Shown: positions 9,108 through 17,271 of the stretch, one piece after another
Layout: every line of letters starts with the position of its first letter
Numbering within the stretch: the stretch's first letter is position 1
Origin: CAZRHH01 sp964599885
GTDB taxonomy: Bacteria > Chloroflexota > Dehalococcoidia > DSTF01 > JACRBR01
Direction: 5' to 3'
Length of the DNA: 64,000 bases
Assembly: GCA_964599885.1 (NCBI GenBank)
Contig: CAZRHH010000002.1
Span: forward strand, 1-64,000
Notes under the pieces: generated by a model
Told to the model about the DNA's origin: nothing
The model's database searches: none
The model's input: only the letters and a program-made list of their open reading frames with translations
Made by a program: the position numbers and the translations under genes

Positions 9108-9857
9108 ATGGCGGAGAAGCGACTTGAGGGGCGCGTGGCCGTTGTTACGGGTGCGTCACGCGGGATCGGGCGAGCGTGCGCCGAAGAACTGGCGCGCGAA
9201 GGGGCGACCGTCGTCGTCAACTACTTCACAAGCCCCGACGCCGCGAACGACGTCGTGAAGTCGATCGAATCCGCTGGCGGCAAAGCGAGCGCCATCGCCG
9301 GCAACGTCGGCGTCGCCGAAGAAGCGAAGGCGCTGATCGACAAGACGATCGAGACGTACGGCCAGATCGACATCCTCGTGAACAACGCCGGCGTCAACCG
9401 CGACCGCATGATCAAGCGGCTATCCGTCGCCGAGTGGGACGAAGTGATCACGACGGACCTGAGCAGCGCGTTCTACTGCACGTCGGCGGCGATCCCGAAC
9501 ATGACGGAGCGCAACTACGGCCGCATCATCGTCATGTCGAGCATCATCGGGCAGATGGGGAACGTCGGGCAGTCGAACTACGCGGCAGCGAAGGCGGGGC
9601 TCATCGCCTTCGCGAAGTCGGCCGCGAAGGAGCTGGCGCGCAACAACATCACCGTCAACGCCATGTGCCCCGGCTTCGTCGAAACAGACATGGTCTCCGC
9701 GCTCAGCGACGACGTGAAGAAGGCGCTGCTCGCGAACATCCCGCTCGGCCGCTTCGGACGCCCCGAAGAGGTCGCGTCGTTCGTGCGGTACCTCGTCACG
9801 GAAGGCGACTGGATCACGGGGCAGCAGTTCAACCCCAACGGCGGTCAGTACATGTAA
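9108..9857 (+). CDS. SDR-family 3-oxoacyl-ACP / acetoacetyl-CoA reductase
   Basis: This 249-residue Rossmann-fold enzyme has TGASRGIG (14-21) for NADP(H), NNAG (92-95), and the catalytic Ser145, Tyr158 and Lys162 within MGNVGQSNYAAAKAG. It is equally close to FabG (fatty-acid elongation) and PhaB (polyhydroxyalkanoate synthesis), and sequence alone does not separate them. A phasin-like small protein (27703) and a PhaJ-like hydratase (30014) elsewhere in the window make PHA metabolism possible. The start ATG 9108 follows GGGGGAGA. It is a single gene with no adjacent fab or pha genes. Confidence 0.9.
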   Translation: MAEKRLEGRVAVVTGASRGIGRACAEELAREGATVVVNYFTSPDAANDVVKSIESAGGKASAIAGNVGVAEEAKALIDKTIETYGQIDILVNNAGVNRDRMIKRLSVAEWDEVITTDLSSAFYCTSAAIPNMTERNYGRIIVMSSIIGQMGNVGQSNYAAAKAGLIAFAKSAAKELARNNITVNAMCPGFVETDMVSALSDDVKKALLANIPLGRFGRPEEVASFVRYLVTEGDWITGQQFNPNGGQYM

Positions 9858-9862
9858 CTAGT

Positions 9863-9883
9863 TGGATGCTGGAAGCCGGAGGC
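9863..9883. repeat. Heptamer tandem array (TGGAAGC-like units)
   Basis: Three imperfect 7-bp units, TGGATGC, TGGAAGC and CGGAGGC, lie between the SDR gene and the small membrane protein. The units match those at 10822 and, on the opposite strand, at 14311. Confidence 0.55.
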
Positions 9884-9922
9884 GAGAAACGGGATCCGCG
9901 CCACCGCATTGGAGTCCAAGAG

Positions 9923-10168
9923 ATGCCGGCCATCGGAATCGCGCTCTTCGCCGCTACGATCGTGGCACTCTTCGTCGCGCTGTTGCTTCTGAAGCAAACC
10001 GACCGATGGTCGCGTCGGAACTTTCTCATCGCGTATGGCTTAGCGACAGTGACTTCACTGCTTGCTGGAGCGCTCGTCGTTGAGTTCGAATCGAAAGGAC
10101 TTGTGCTGCTCGTGAGTTACGCCGTGATCTGGTTGTCGTTCGGTGCGATGACGATGGTTCGCTGGTAA
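9923..10168 (+). CDS. Small three-helix membrane protein
   Basis: An 81-residue protein starts at ATG 9923, with GGAG 8 bp upstream. It is almost entirely hydrophobic, with three predicted helices around residues 4-23, 33-53 and 57-77. Short charged loops (KQTDRWSRRN, EFESKG) separate them. No cysteine motif or enzyme signature is seen and the family is not recognised. The real coding frame is the C-terminal part of a much longer frame that otherwise shadows the SDR gene. It converges on ruvA. Confidence 0.6.
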   Translation: MPAIGIALFAATIVALFVALLLLKQTDRWSRRNFLIAYGLATVTSLLAGALVVEFESKGLVLLVSYAVIWLSFGAMTMVRW

Positions 10169-10199
10169 GCGAGGCCGCGCAAGACGCCGGATATGTGAC

Positions 10200-10790
10200 T
10201 CACGGCGCCGCGAACAACCCCAGCGCCAGTCGCACGCGCTCCTCGATCGGCGCGTCGCCGTCGACTGGCAAGCGTTCTGCCGCATCCGATGCTTCGGCCT
10301 GCGTGTACCCGAGGCCCATCAGCGCGGCGATCAGCTCCGCATCGGCCGTCTTCTGCGCCGAGCGCGGCGCCGGCGCATCACCGTCGAGCGGCGGCGTCAC
10401 CTTGTCGCGCAGATCGAGGACGATGCGTTCCGCCGTCTTCTGGCCGATGCCCGGCACTTTGCGCAGCAGTTCCGGCTGGGCGGACGCGATCGCCGTCGCG
10501 AGCTGCCCGTAGCTGAGCGCCGATAGCAGTCCGAGCGCCGCCTTCGGGCCGACGCCGCTTACCCCGATCAGTTGCTCGAACAGCCGCAGATCCTCGCGCG
10601 ACGAGAAGCCGTACAGCGTGAGCGCATCCTCCCGCACGTGCAGATGCGTGAACAGCGCGATGTGCGCGCCCTCAACCGCCGCGTCAGCCGTCGTCGCCGG
10701 TACCAGCGCCATCATGCCGATCCCGCCGACGCTAACGATCAGCCAATCCTCGCCCTTCTCGTCGACCAGGCCGCGGAGGCGGGCGATCAT
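10200..10790 (-). CDS. ruvA: Holliday junction branch migration protein RuvA
   Basis: This 196-residue protein has a normal length for RuvA. The N-terminal OB domain (MIARLRGLV...) is followed by tandem helix-hairpin-helix motifs, of which LLRKVPGIGQKTAERIVLDL is the second. A flexible acidic/Pro linker and a C-terminal helical domain (AALMGLGYTQAEA) that contacts RuvB complete it. RuvA binds four-way junctions and loads the RuvB motor. ruvB and ruvC are not in the window, so the usual linkage is lost. An in-frame extension upstream of ATG 10790 has no homology and is excluded. Confidence 0.95.
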   Translation of the reverse strand: MIARLRGLVDEKGEDWLIVSVGGIGMMALVPATTADAAVEGAHIALFTHLHVREDALTLYGFSSREDLRLFEQLIGVSGVGPKAALGLLSALSYGQLATAIASAQPELLRKVPGIGQKTAERIVLDLRDKVTPPLDGDAPAPRSAQKTADAELIAALMGLGYTQAEASDAAERLPVDGDAPIEERVRLALGLFAAP

Positions 10791-10821
10791 CGGCTCGGGG
10801 TCCGCTGCTCGGATCGAACAC

Positions 10822-10849
10822 TGGAGGATGGAAGCTGGAAGCTGGAAAA
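10822..10849. repeat. Heptamer tandem array (TGGAAGC units)
   Basis: Four units, TGGAGGA, TGGAAGC, TGGAAGC and TGGAAAA, lie in the divergent region between ruvA and the FtsH-ectodomain-like gene. Any regulatory effect is unknown. Confidence 0.6.
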
Positions 10850-10989
10850 GGGTGGCATCGAGGCGAGTATAGCGCGGGCGAGTCTCGGCATCCGCAAGTT
10901 CTGCGGTCGTTCTATGGCCTTCCCTTATGCGCGTTTCTCCGCGATCGCCCGACGCTGTTCGTAGCGTCCTGGTGATATGGAGGAATCTC

Positions 10990-11433
10990 ATGCCGAGGTG
11001 GCTCAAGGTTGTGCTGGTTGTGCTGGGCGCGATTGCCCTGTTCGCGTTTGTGCTCTCGTTCTTCGGGAGCACCGATGATTCGGATCGCGAGATCACCTTC
11101 AGCGAGATGATCGCGGCGGGGCGGGAAGGTGACATCGAGCGCATCGAGATTTACGGGGCTCGTCTTGAGATCAAGATTGTAGGTGATCCTGATGAGTGGC
11201 AGTCGCACATGGGGTTTGATACGGATTTGAGCGCGGCACTTGCCGCGGAGGACATCGAGGTTGGCGGAGACAGCGGGATCGAGTTGGACTTCAGCGGCGA
11301 TTCGTCGGGCGCCGCATGGGTGCTGAAGGTGCTCGACTTCCTACCGCTCGTGATTCTCGTGGCGTTCTACTACGCGATCCGAAATGCGGTGCGCGAAGGC
11401 ATCAGGCGCGCCGACCGGGACGCAGGGCGGTAG
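10990..11433 (+). CDS. FtsH-ectodomain-like membrane protein lacking the ATPase and protease
   Basis: The protein has 147 residues from ATG 10990, with GGAGG 6 bp upstream. The architecture is a membrane helix (about 5-25), a periplasmic domain of about 75 residues, then a second helix (about 113-132) and a basic tail. The domain resembles the FtsH N-terminal region: ITFSEMIAAGREGDIERIEI corresponds to the usual ISYSEF...V..V.I start, and a second strand-rich half ends in an acidic linker before the second helix. The AAA+ and zinc-protease domains of FtsH are absent; the gene ends shortly after the second helix. It could be an FtsH partner or decoy (inference). The family assignment rests on pattern only. 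Confidence 0.6.
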   Translation: MPRWLKVVLVVLGAIALFAFVLSFFGSTDDSDREITFSEMIAAGREGDIERIEIYGARLEIKIVGDPDEWQSHMGFDTDLSAALAAEDIEVGGDSGIELDFSGDSSGAAWVLKVLDFLPLVILVAFYYAIRNAVREGIRRADRDAGR

Positions 11434-11465
11434 GCGCAATTCGGCGCGCGAATCAGCCGTTCGAT

Positions 11466-11483
11466 GCGGAGCTAAAGCTCCGC
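11466..11483. repeat. Palindromic intergenic repeat / possible bidirectional terminator
   Basis: GCGGAGC, loop TAAA, GCTCCGC form a perfect 7-bp stem between two convergent genes. There is no T tract. Similar GC-rich palindromes are common dispersed repeats in many bacteria, so it may be a repeat, a terminator, or both. Confidence 0.5.
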
Positions 11484-11513
11484 CGCTACGAAGAGATTGC
11501 ACGGGCTCCACGA

Positions 11514-13043
11514 TCACCCCAGCTGCCAGCGCTTGCCGTTGTTGGCGAACCAGCGCAGCATCCCCCGCCGCGACGTCGGGCCGCGGGAGGCGTAGCGCAT
11601 CTCGTGGGTGTCGCCTTCGAGGTCGGCCCAGGACATGCGTAGGCGTTCGATCTCGTCGCCGGCGATGCGGCACTCCTGCACGACCGGATCGACGCCATAC
11701 AGACGCGCTGAGTTGAGGCCGAAGATCTTGCGCTTGACGTCGTCGGTGAGCATGCCGTAGCCGTGCTGCTGCGCGAACTGCGCGTCGATCTGGAACCCAC
11801 GAAACGCGGCGATCTGCGGCTGCGGCGAGCCGGTCCAGATGCAGTCCGTCCCCCACAGCACGTTGTCCTCGCCGACGTAGCGGATCAGCTTGCCGAGCAG
11901 GTGCGCCGCCTGCGTCGGATCGCTCATGATGTTGCGCCACGTCGATCCGAGTTCGGCATAAACGTTCGTGTTCGGTTGCACGCCGTTGTCCTGCATGCTC
12001 TTGATCAGCACGTCCACACCCTCGGGCGTCGCCGGATCGTAGGCGTCCTCGCGCGTGCCCGGGTACCAGCCCGAGTGATAGACGACGAAGTTCACATCGG
12101 GATAGCGCGCCGCGACGACGCCGATATCGCGCGGCGACGCGTTCTCGCGGTCGAACCCGAACAGCGGCAAGCCCTTGTGCGCGCAGATCGTCTTCACGCC
12201 AAGCTCGCGCGCCTTTTCGATGATCGGGATGCCGAGCAGCGGATCGTCCAGGAACCAGCCGTTGCCGTCCGGGCCATATGGCGTGTACACCTTCCACGCG
12301 GCGACATCGAGCGCTTCCGCGCGCGCCTGCATGCGCTCGAGTTGCGCCTCGACCGGGCCCGCGTTCGGCACGACGACGCTGTGCAGCCGTAACCGCCCCG
12401 CATCCGCCGGTGATAGCTGGTTGATGATGTCGCGCGTACGCTTCATCTCGTCGAAGTTGAGCGGATCGCTGGAGTCGTTCGCGGTCGGCGTGTCAGAGAG
12501 TACGGCGACGGTCGTATCGCTTTCGAGAAAGATGTCGTGGGCGTAGTAGTAGCGGCTCAGGCAGTCGAGTTTGTCGCCCTCCGCGCACGAGGGGTCGCCG
12601 CCGAGGAACGTGCGAAAGAAGCCGACGTTCGCGGGACTCTCCGTCACCCACGGTCCCTGCGGATCGACGTGATGCGTCTGCACGTCGAAGATGAACTCGT
12701 CGCCTTCGAGCGCGGCGCACACTTCGTCGGGGTCGGCGTCGGTCGGGACGGCGAACGTGCCGCCCGACGGCGAGCCTTCGGGTACGCTCGCCTTGTCGCC
12801 GTCATCGCAGCCGACGAGATTAATCGCGGCGAGCGTGACGGCGATGCCACCCGCGCTCATCAAGAAGCGGCGACGGTCGATGCCCCGGCGCCAGGCGATG
12901 TCGTCCGCCATCTCGAACGCCAGCGCCTCGGCCGCGAGGTGCTTGCGCGTGCGTGCCTTCGGGACGAACTCGCCGTTACTCGCCTGGCCCGGCGTAAACG
13001 GCAGCACGATCGGCAGTTCGGGATCGGTCTTCTTGCTGCGCAT
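11514..13043 (-). CDS. Tat-type, lipobox-containing amidohydrolase (amidohydrolase_2 family)
   Basis: The protein has 509 residues from ATG 13043, which follows AGGAGG. An unusual N-terminal region of about 55 residues precedes a twin-arginine segment (DRRRFLMSAGG, 56-66), a hydrophobic stretch and a lipobox ending at Cys79 (NLVGC). Export and lipid anchoring are likely. The mature part is a TIM-barrel metal-dependent hydrolase: FDVQTHHVDP takes the place of the usual DxHxH (Gln for the first His), AHKG and VVYHSGWYPG hold further His ligands, and WGTD the last Asp. Members act as decarboxylases or hydrolases on small rings or lactones. The substrate is unknown. It lies beside the assembly gap. 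Confidence 0.85.
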   Translation of the reverse strand: MRSKKTDPELPIVLPFTPGQASNGEFVPKARTRKHLAAEALAFEMADDIAWRRGIDRRRFLMSAGGIAVTLAAINLVGCDDGDKASVPEGSPSGGTFAVPTDADPDEVCAALEGDEFIFDVQTHHVDPQGPWVTESPANVGFFRTFLGGDPSCAEGDKLDCLSRYYYAHDIFLESDTTVAVLSDTPTANDSSDPLNFDEMKRTRDIINQLSPADAGRLRLHSVVVPNAGPVEAQLERMQARAEALDVAAWKVYTPYGPDGNGWFLDDPLLGIPIIEKARELGVKTICAHKGLPLFGFDRENASPRDIGVVAARYPDVNFVVYHSGWYPGTREDAYDPATPEGVDVLIKSMQDNGVQPNTNVYAELGSTWRNIMSDPTQAAHLLGKLIRYVGEDNVLWGTDCIWTGSPQPQIAAFRGFQIDAQFAQQHGYGMLTDDVKRKIFGLNSARLYGVDPVVQECRIAGDEIERLRMSWADLEGDTHEMRYASRGPTSRRGMLRWFANNGKRWQLG

Positions 13044-13079
13044 GGCGTGGCCTCCTCGCTGCGGGTTCATGATCGTCGG

Positions 13080-13121
13080 TTCACCGCAAAGACGCAAAGG
13101 ACGCAGAGGAACGCAAAGGGG
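13080..13121. repeat. CGCAAAG-type dispersed repeat
   Basis: Degenerate tandem copies of CGCAAAGA/CGCAAAGGA/CGCAGAGGA occur immediately left of the gap. Repeats of this composition are scattered in many bacterial genomes and commonly break assemblies. Confidence 0.55.
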
Positions 13122-13144
13122 GAAGAGGTACAGGGAGTAGAACG

Positions 13145-13244
13145 NNNNNNNNNNNNNNNNNNNNNNNNNNNNNNNNNNNNNNNNNNNNNNNNNNNNNNNN
13201 NNNNNNNNNNNNNNNNNNNNNNNNNNNNNNNNNNNNNNNNNNNN
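13145..13244. other. Scaffold gap (100 N)
   Basis: Exactly 100 undetermined bases, the conventional placeholder for a gap of unknown size. It is flanked by low-complexity repeats on both sides, which explains the failed assembly. Any gene or repeat content between the amidohydrolase and the LLM oxidoreductase is unknown. Confidence 0.99.
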
Positions 13245-13306
13245 ACCAACGACCAACGACCAACGACCAACGACCAACGACCAACGACCAACGACCAACG
13301 ACCAAC
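13245..13306. repeat. Perfect heptamer tandem array (ACCAACG)
   Basis: Eight perfect copies of ACCAACG plus a partial ninth start directly at the gap edge, so the array may be longer. The unit differs from the TGGAAGC arrays but has the same 7-bp period. It ends 4 bp before the stop codon of the LLM oxidoreductase gene. Confidence 0.85.
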
Positions 13307-13309
13307 ACG

Positions 13310-14218
13310 CTACATCCGCCCAACCACCGGCAACACGCGCTCCGCCAGCAGCTCCAGCGTCTCCGGACGCTCGACGTTCGCCATGTTGATGATCGGCTGG
13401 TCGATGCCGATGGCGCGGAACTTCTCGAACATCGCGATCGCCTGATCGGGAGTCACCCACGCGCCGCGCGACTGCGGTTCCTTCGCGAGCCAGAGCGTAC
13501 ACAGCAGAGTCTTCTCGATGTCGTCGTAGTTGCAGCCTTCGCGCTCGCAGTGTTCGCGCAGCACGGCGAGTTTGTGCCGGGCGATCTCGACGCCGTCGTC
13601 ACTGAAACCCATCGAGATGTTCGTCGCGTCGGCGTACTTGGCGACGAAGCGCAGCGTCTTCTTCTCGCCGACGCCGCCGATGAGGATCGGCGGATGCGGC
13701 TTCGAGACCGGCTGCGGCACGCACAGCGTCTCCGCGAGCTGGTAGTGCTTACCGTCGAACACGCCGTCGTTGTCGGACCACATCTGGTGCGCGATCTGCA
13801 GCGTCTCTTCGAGGCGCTCGAAGCGCTCCTTCAGCGGCGGAAACGGCACACCGAGGCCAGCGTGCTCGCGATCGAACCACGCCGCGCCGATGCCGAGGTA
13901 CGCGCGTCCGCCCGAAAGCACGTCGAGCGTCGTGGCTGTTTTGATCAGCACGCCAGGGTGCCGGTACGTCAGGCCCGTCACCATCGTCCCGAGCTTGATC
14001 GTCGACGTGTGCGCGGCGACGAACGCGAGCGCGGTATAGCCTTCGAGCATGTCGAGTTCCGCCGGTCCAACGCCGGTGATCTGGAAGAAGTGATCCATCA
14101 TCCAGAACGATGAGAACCCCGCCTCTTCGGCACGCTTCGCCGTAGCCGCGAGGCTCTCGCCCATCGCTTCCGGCCCGCCTGGCCACGTCAGATACGGCAC
14201 CTGCAATCCGATACGCAT
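13310..14218 (-). CDS. LLM-class (luciferase-like) F420-dependent oxidoreductase
   Basis: The protein has 302 residues from ATG 14218, which is preceded by GAAGGAGAG; a longer frame upstream is not supported. It is a bacterial-luciferase TIM barrel: MRIGLQVPY at the N-terminus, AEEAGFSSFWMMDHFF, the cofactor-site strand KLGTMVTGLTYRHPG, LGIGAAWFDREH and the phosphate-binding loop PPILIGGVGEKKTL. These marks fit F420-dependent members rather than FMN monooxygenases. The substrate is not predictable. The gene is transcribed towards the gap. Confidence 0.88.
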   Translation of the reverse strand: MRIGLQVPYLTWPGGPEAMGESLAATAKRAEEAGFSSFWMMDHFFQITGVGPAELDMLEGYTALAFVAAHTSTIKLGTMVTGLTYRHPGVLIKTATTLDVLSGGRAYLGIGAAWFDREHAGLGVPFPPLKERFERLEETLQIAHQMWSDNDGVFDGKHYQLAETLCVPQPVSKPHPPILIGGVGEKKTLRFVAKYADATNISMGFSDDGVEIARHKLAVLREHCEREGCNYDDIEKTLLCTLWLAKEPQSRGAWVTPDQAIAMFEKFRAIGIDQPIINMANVERPETLELLAERVLPVVGRM

Positions 14219-14310
14219 GCAGCTCTCCTTCGACGGCGCGACTGACGGGCGCAGCGTAACGAACCGCGCACACACGCAATAGCGGCGCCGGCGATCCGTG
14301 TACAAGCCAT

Positions 14311-14338
14311 CCATCCTCCATCCTCCAGCTTCCAGTGC
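14311..14338. repeat. Heptamer tandem array (minus-strand TGGAAGC family)
   Basis: The units CCATCCT, CCATCCT, CCAGCTT and CCAGTGC are the reverse complement of the family at 9863 and 10822. The array lies in the 351-bp divergent region between the LLM gene and sdhA, which otherwise holds the small frame at 14410. Confidence 0.6.
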
Positions 14339-14409
14339 CCCGTGAAACGCACGATCCAGCTTGTCCATAGAGGGGGGTGTGATAGGCTTCACATGCCGAC
14401 GGAGAAGGA

Positions 14410-14562
14410 ATGATCATCAAGGATCCGGATCGCTCAACTGCCGGGCGCACCGAGCGCGCGACGCGTATTGGCAGCACAGGCAATCTACCGTTTTCGGCCT
14501 CAACTCACGTATCCGCATCGTTCCCATCGCCCTCGCTGTGGCGCTCACCGGGAAAGGTGTAG
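14410..14562 (+). CDS. Possible 50-residue leader frame upstream of sdhA
   Basis: ATG 14410 has GGAG 5 bp upstream, and the frame ends 7 bp before the sdhA start. It would place ribosomes at sdhA, which itself has only a distant GGAAAGG. The product is Ser- and Arg-rich without a recognisable fold, so it may be a translational-coupling leader or chance. Confidence 0.25.
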   Translation: MIIKDPDRSTAGRTERATRIGSTGNLPFSASTHVSASFPSPSLWRSPGKV

Positions 14563-14569
14563 GCTCCGC

Positions 14570-16270
14570 ATGGCTGTCTACGAACACGACGTTCTGGTCA
14601 TCGGCGCCGGCCTCGCCGGCATGCGCGCCGCCATCGCCGCGCAGCAGATGGGCGCTGATGTCGCGATGATCTCGAAGGTACACCCGGTGCGCTCGCACTC
14701 GAACGCGGCGCAGGGCGGCATCAACGGTCCGGGGCTCGGCGAAGACGGCGGTCCGTGGGAAGAGCACGCCTACGAGACAACCAAAGCATCGGATTACCTC
14801 GGCGATCAGGACGCGATCGAAGTGCTGGCGAAAGAGGGCGGCAAGGAAGTGATGCAGGCGGAGCACTGGGGCGTCGTCTTCAGCCGCAAGCCTGACGGGC
14901 GCATGGCCGTGCGCCGTTTCGGCGGGATGGGCAAGGCGCGCACGTTCTTCGTCGGCGCGATCACGGGCCAGGCGATCCTGCACGTCCTGTACGAACAGCT
15001 GATGAAGCCGGCGTCGTTCCAGGCGCTGCGCAACTACGAAGAGTGGTTCGTCACCAGCCTGATCGTCGATGACGGGCAGTGCCGCGGCTGCGTGGCGATG
15101 AACATTCGCACCGGCGATCTGCACGCGATCAGCGCCAAGACGACGATCGTCGCCACGGGCGGGCTCGGTCGCGTGTACGAGCCTTCGACAAACGCGCTGA
15201 TCTGCACCGGCGACGGCATCAGCCTCGCGTACCGCGCGGGCGCGCCGATCATGGACATGGAGATGGTGCAGATCCACCCGACAACGCTCAAGGGCTCGGG
15301 CGTGCTGATCACCGAAGGCGCGCGCGGTGACGGCGCCTACCTGCTGAACAAAGACGGCGACCGCTTCATGGAGAAGTACGCGCCGAACCTGATGGAGCTC
15401 GCGTCGCGCGACGTCGTCACGCGCGCCGAGCAGACCGAGATAGACGAAGGGCGCGGCGTCGACGGTTCCGTTTTCCTCGACATGCGCCACCTCGGCGTCG
15501 ACGTGATCAAGGAGAAGCTCGAGGAGATCTGGGAGATCGCGCGCGATCTCGTGAACATCGATGTCAGCAAGGAACTGCTGCCCGTGCGCCCGGGCGTACA
15601 CTACATCATGGGCGGCGTGAAGACGGATGTCGACGGCCTGACGCCAATGCCGGGCCTCTACTCGGCGGGCGAAGCGGCGTGCGTCAGCGTGCATGGCGCC
15701 AACCGCGTCGGCGCCAACTCGCTTCTCGACACGCTCGTCTTCGGCCGGCGCGCGGCCGAACACGCGGTGCCGTGGCTGCGCGCGCAAACGTTCAACCGCA
15801 TCGACGAAAGGGTCGTCGACGACGACCGCAAGATGATCCGCGACATCCTCGACCGGCCGCTCAACGGCGACCGCATCGCGAAGATCCGCCGCGACATGGG
15901 CGAGACGATGAGCGAGAACGTCGGCATCTTCCGCACACCAGAGAAGCTCGAAAAGCAGATCGGCGTGCTGAAGGAGATCCGCGCGCGCTACGAGAAGGTT
16001 GGCGTCGAGGACAAGGGCAAGGTATTCAACACCGACCTGTTATTCCACATCGAGCTCGGCTACATGATCGATTGCGCGGAGATGATCGTGAAGAGCGCGA
16101 TCGAACGCAAAGAGAGCCGCGGCGCGCACACCCGCCTTGACTACCCGAACCGCGACGACGAGAACTGGCTGAAGCACATCGTCCTGACGCGCCAACGCGA
16201 CGGCAGCGAGAAGATGACGTACACGCCGGTGACGATCACGCAGTTCCAGCCCCAGGAGAGGAAGTACTGA
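14570..16270 (+). CDS. sdhA: Succinate dehydrogenase / fumarate reductase flavoprotein subunit
   Basis: This 566-residue FAD enzyme interconverts succinate and fumarate. The N-terminal dinucleotide fold is VLVIGAGLAGMRAAI (9-23). SHSNAAQGGINGP carries the region of the FAD-linked His. Later marks are TEGARGDGAYLLN and the substrate-binding block around RPGVHYIMGGVKTD and GEAACVSVHGANR. The C-terminal helical domain is complete. The stop codon overlaps the sdhB start (TGATG). With sdhB and the HdrB-like gene it forms a non-classical complex, not the SdhC/D type. The start is chosen because homology begins at MAVYEHDVLVIGAG. Confidence 0.95.
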   Translation: MAVYEHDVLVIGAGLAGMRAAIAAQQMGADVAMISKVHPVRSHSNAAQGGINGPGLGEDGGPWEEHAYETTKASDYLGDQDAIEVLAKEGGKEVMQAEHWGVVFSRKPDGRMAVRRFGGMGKARTFFVGAITGQAILHVLYEQLMKPASFQALRNYEEWFVTSLIVDDGQCRGCVAMNIRTGDLHAISAKTTIVATGGLGRVYEPSTNALICTGDGISLAYRAGAPIMDMEMVQIHPTTLKGSGVLITEGARGDGAYLLNKDGDRFMEKYAPNLMELASRDVVTRAEQTEIDEGRGVDGSVFLDMRHLGVDVIKEKLEEIWEIARDLVNIDVSKELLPVRPGVHYIMGGVKTDVDGLTPMPGLYSAGEAACVSVHGANRVGANSLLDTLVFGRRAAEHAVPWLRAQTFNRIDERVVDDDRKMIRDILDRPLNGDRIAKIRRDMGETMSENVGIFRTPEKLEKQIGVLKEIRARYEKVGVEDKGKVFNTDLLFHIELGYMIDCAEMIVKSAIERKESRGAHTRLDYPNRDDENWLKHIVLTRQRDGSEKMTYTPVTITQFQPQERKY

Positions 16271-17271
16271 TGAAGATCAAGCTGAACGTCAAACGCAGCG
16301 ACCCGACGACCGGCGAGAGCGGCTTCAGCAAGTACGAGATCGAGGCGCCCGAAAGCACGACCGTGCTCGACGCGCTGATCCAGGTGCGCGAGTACGAAGA
16401 CGGCACGCTGGCCATGCGCTGCTCCTGCCGCAGCGCCATCTGCGGCTCGTGCTCGATGCGCGTGGACGGTCAGGCGCGCCTCGCCTGCCGCGCCAAGGTA
16501 ATCGCCCTGACGAAGGGTGATGAAGCGCACGAGATCACGGTAGCGCCGATGGGCAACATGCCCGTCATTAAGGATCTCGTCGTCGATATGGAGTCGTTCT
16601 GGTCGAAGGTGCGCCAGGTCGACCCATACATCCAGCCCGCGGGGACGCCGCCGGACGGCGAGTACCGGGTTCCGAACGAGACGATGATCGACCTGACGCA
16701 CACGATGAACTGCATCATGTGCGGCGCCTGCGTCAGCGACTGCGCCGTGCTCGAAGTCGACAAGAACTTCATCGCGCCGGCCGCACTCGCGAAGGCGTAC
16801 CGCGTGGTCGCCGACCCGCGCGACGATCAGGAGCACGCGCGTCTCGAGAAGCTGAGCGAGTACAGCGGCATCTGGGACTGCACGCGCTGCAACATCTGCG
16901 TCGAAGTGTGCCCCAAGGGCGTCGCGCCGATGAACCGCATTTTGCAGTTGCGCGAGATGGCGATCGAGAACGGCATCACGAACAACGCGGGCGCGCGGCA
17001 CACCAACATCTTCACCAAGTCGATCACGGACGGCGGACGGCTGAACGAGATCTGGATGGTGCCGGGATCCGTCGGCATGTTCAACGTGCCGCGGCTGGCG
17101 AAAGAACTGCCGGGCGCGCTCCGAATGTTCCGCGCCGGCAAGCTGCCGCTCAACCAGCTCGCGCCACCGGGAGCGCCGGGCGCGCACCGCATGCAAGGGA
17201 TGGACCGCGTGCGCAACGTCGTGCGCAAGTCGGCGTCACTGAAACCGAGGAAGGCAAAGGTAACGAACTGA
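16270..17271 (+). CDS. sdhB: Succinate dehydrogenase / fumarate reductase iron-sulfur subunit
   Basis: This 333-residue protein is longer than the usual 240-residue SdhB. The N-terminal ferredoxin-like [2Fe-2S] site is CSCRSAICGSC with a fourth ligand (C53, C58, C61, C73). The C-terminal domain has two four-Cys motifs: CIMCGACVSDC (148-158) and CTRCNICVEVCP (204-215). The extra 90 or so C-terminal residues, containing a Pro/Gly-rich region, may dock the HdrB-like subunit (inference). It overlaps its neighbours by one base on each side, which indicates translational coupling. It passes electrons from SdhA to the third subunit. Confidence 0.93.
   Translation: MKIKLNVKRSDPTTGESGFSKYEIEAPESTTVLDALIQVREYEDGTLAMRCSCRSAICGSCSMRVDGQARLACRAKVIALTKGDEAHEITVAPMGNMPVIKDLVVDMESFWSKVRQVDPYIQPAGTPPDGEYRVPNETMIDLTHTMNCIMCGACVSDCAVLEVDKNFIAPAALAKAYRVVADPRDDQEHARLEKLSEYSGIWDCTRCNICVEVCPKGVAPMNRILQLREMAIENGITNNAGARHTNIFTKSITDGGRLNEIWMVPGSVGMFNVPRLAKELPGALRMFRAGKLPLNQLAPPGAPGAHRMQGMDRVRNVVRKSASLKPRKAKVTN

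Noticed and set aside
9176..9922. N-terminal extension of the small membrane protein frame
   Set aside because: It overlaps the SDR gene in another frame and is Arg-rich; only the 3' 81 codons look like protein.
13245..13306. Array considered as CRISPR
   Set aside because: The period is 7 bp with no spacers.
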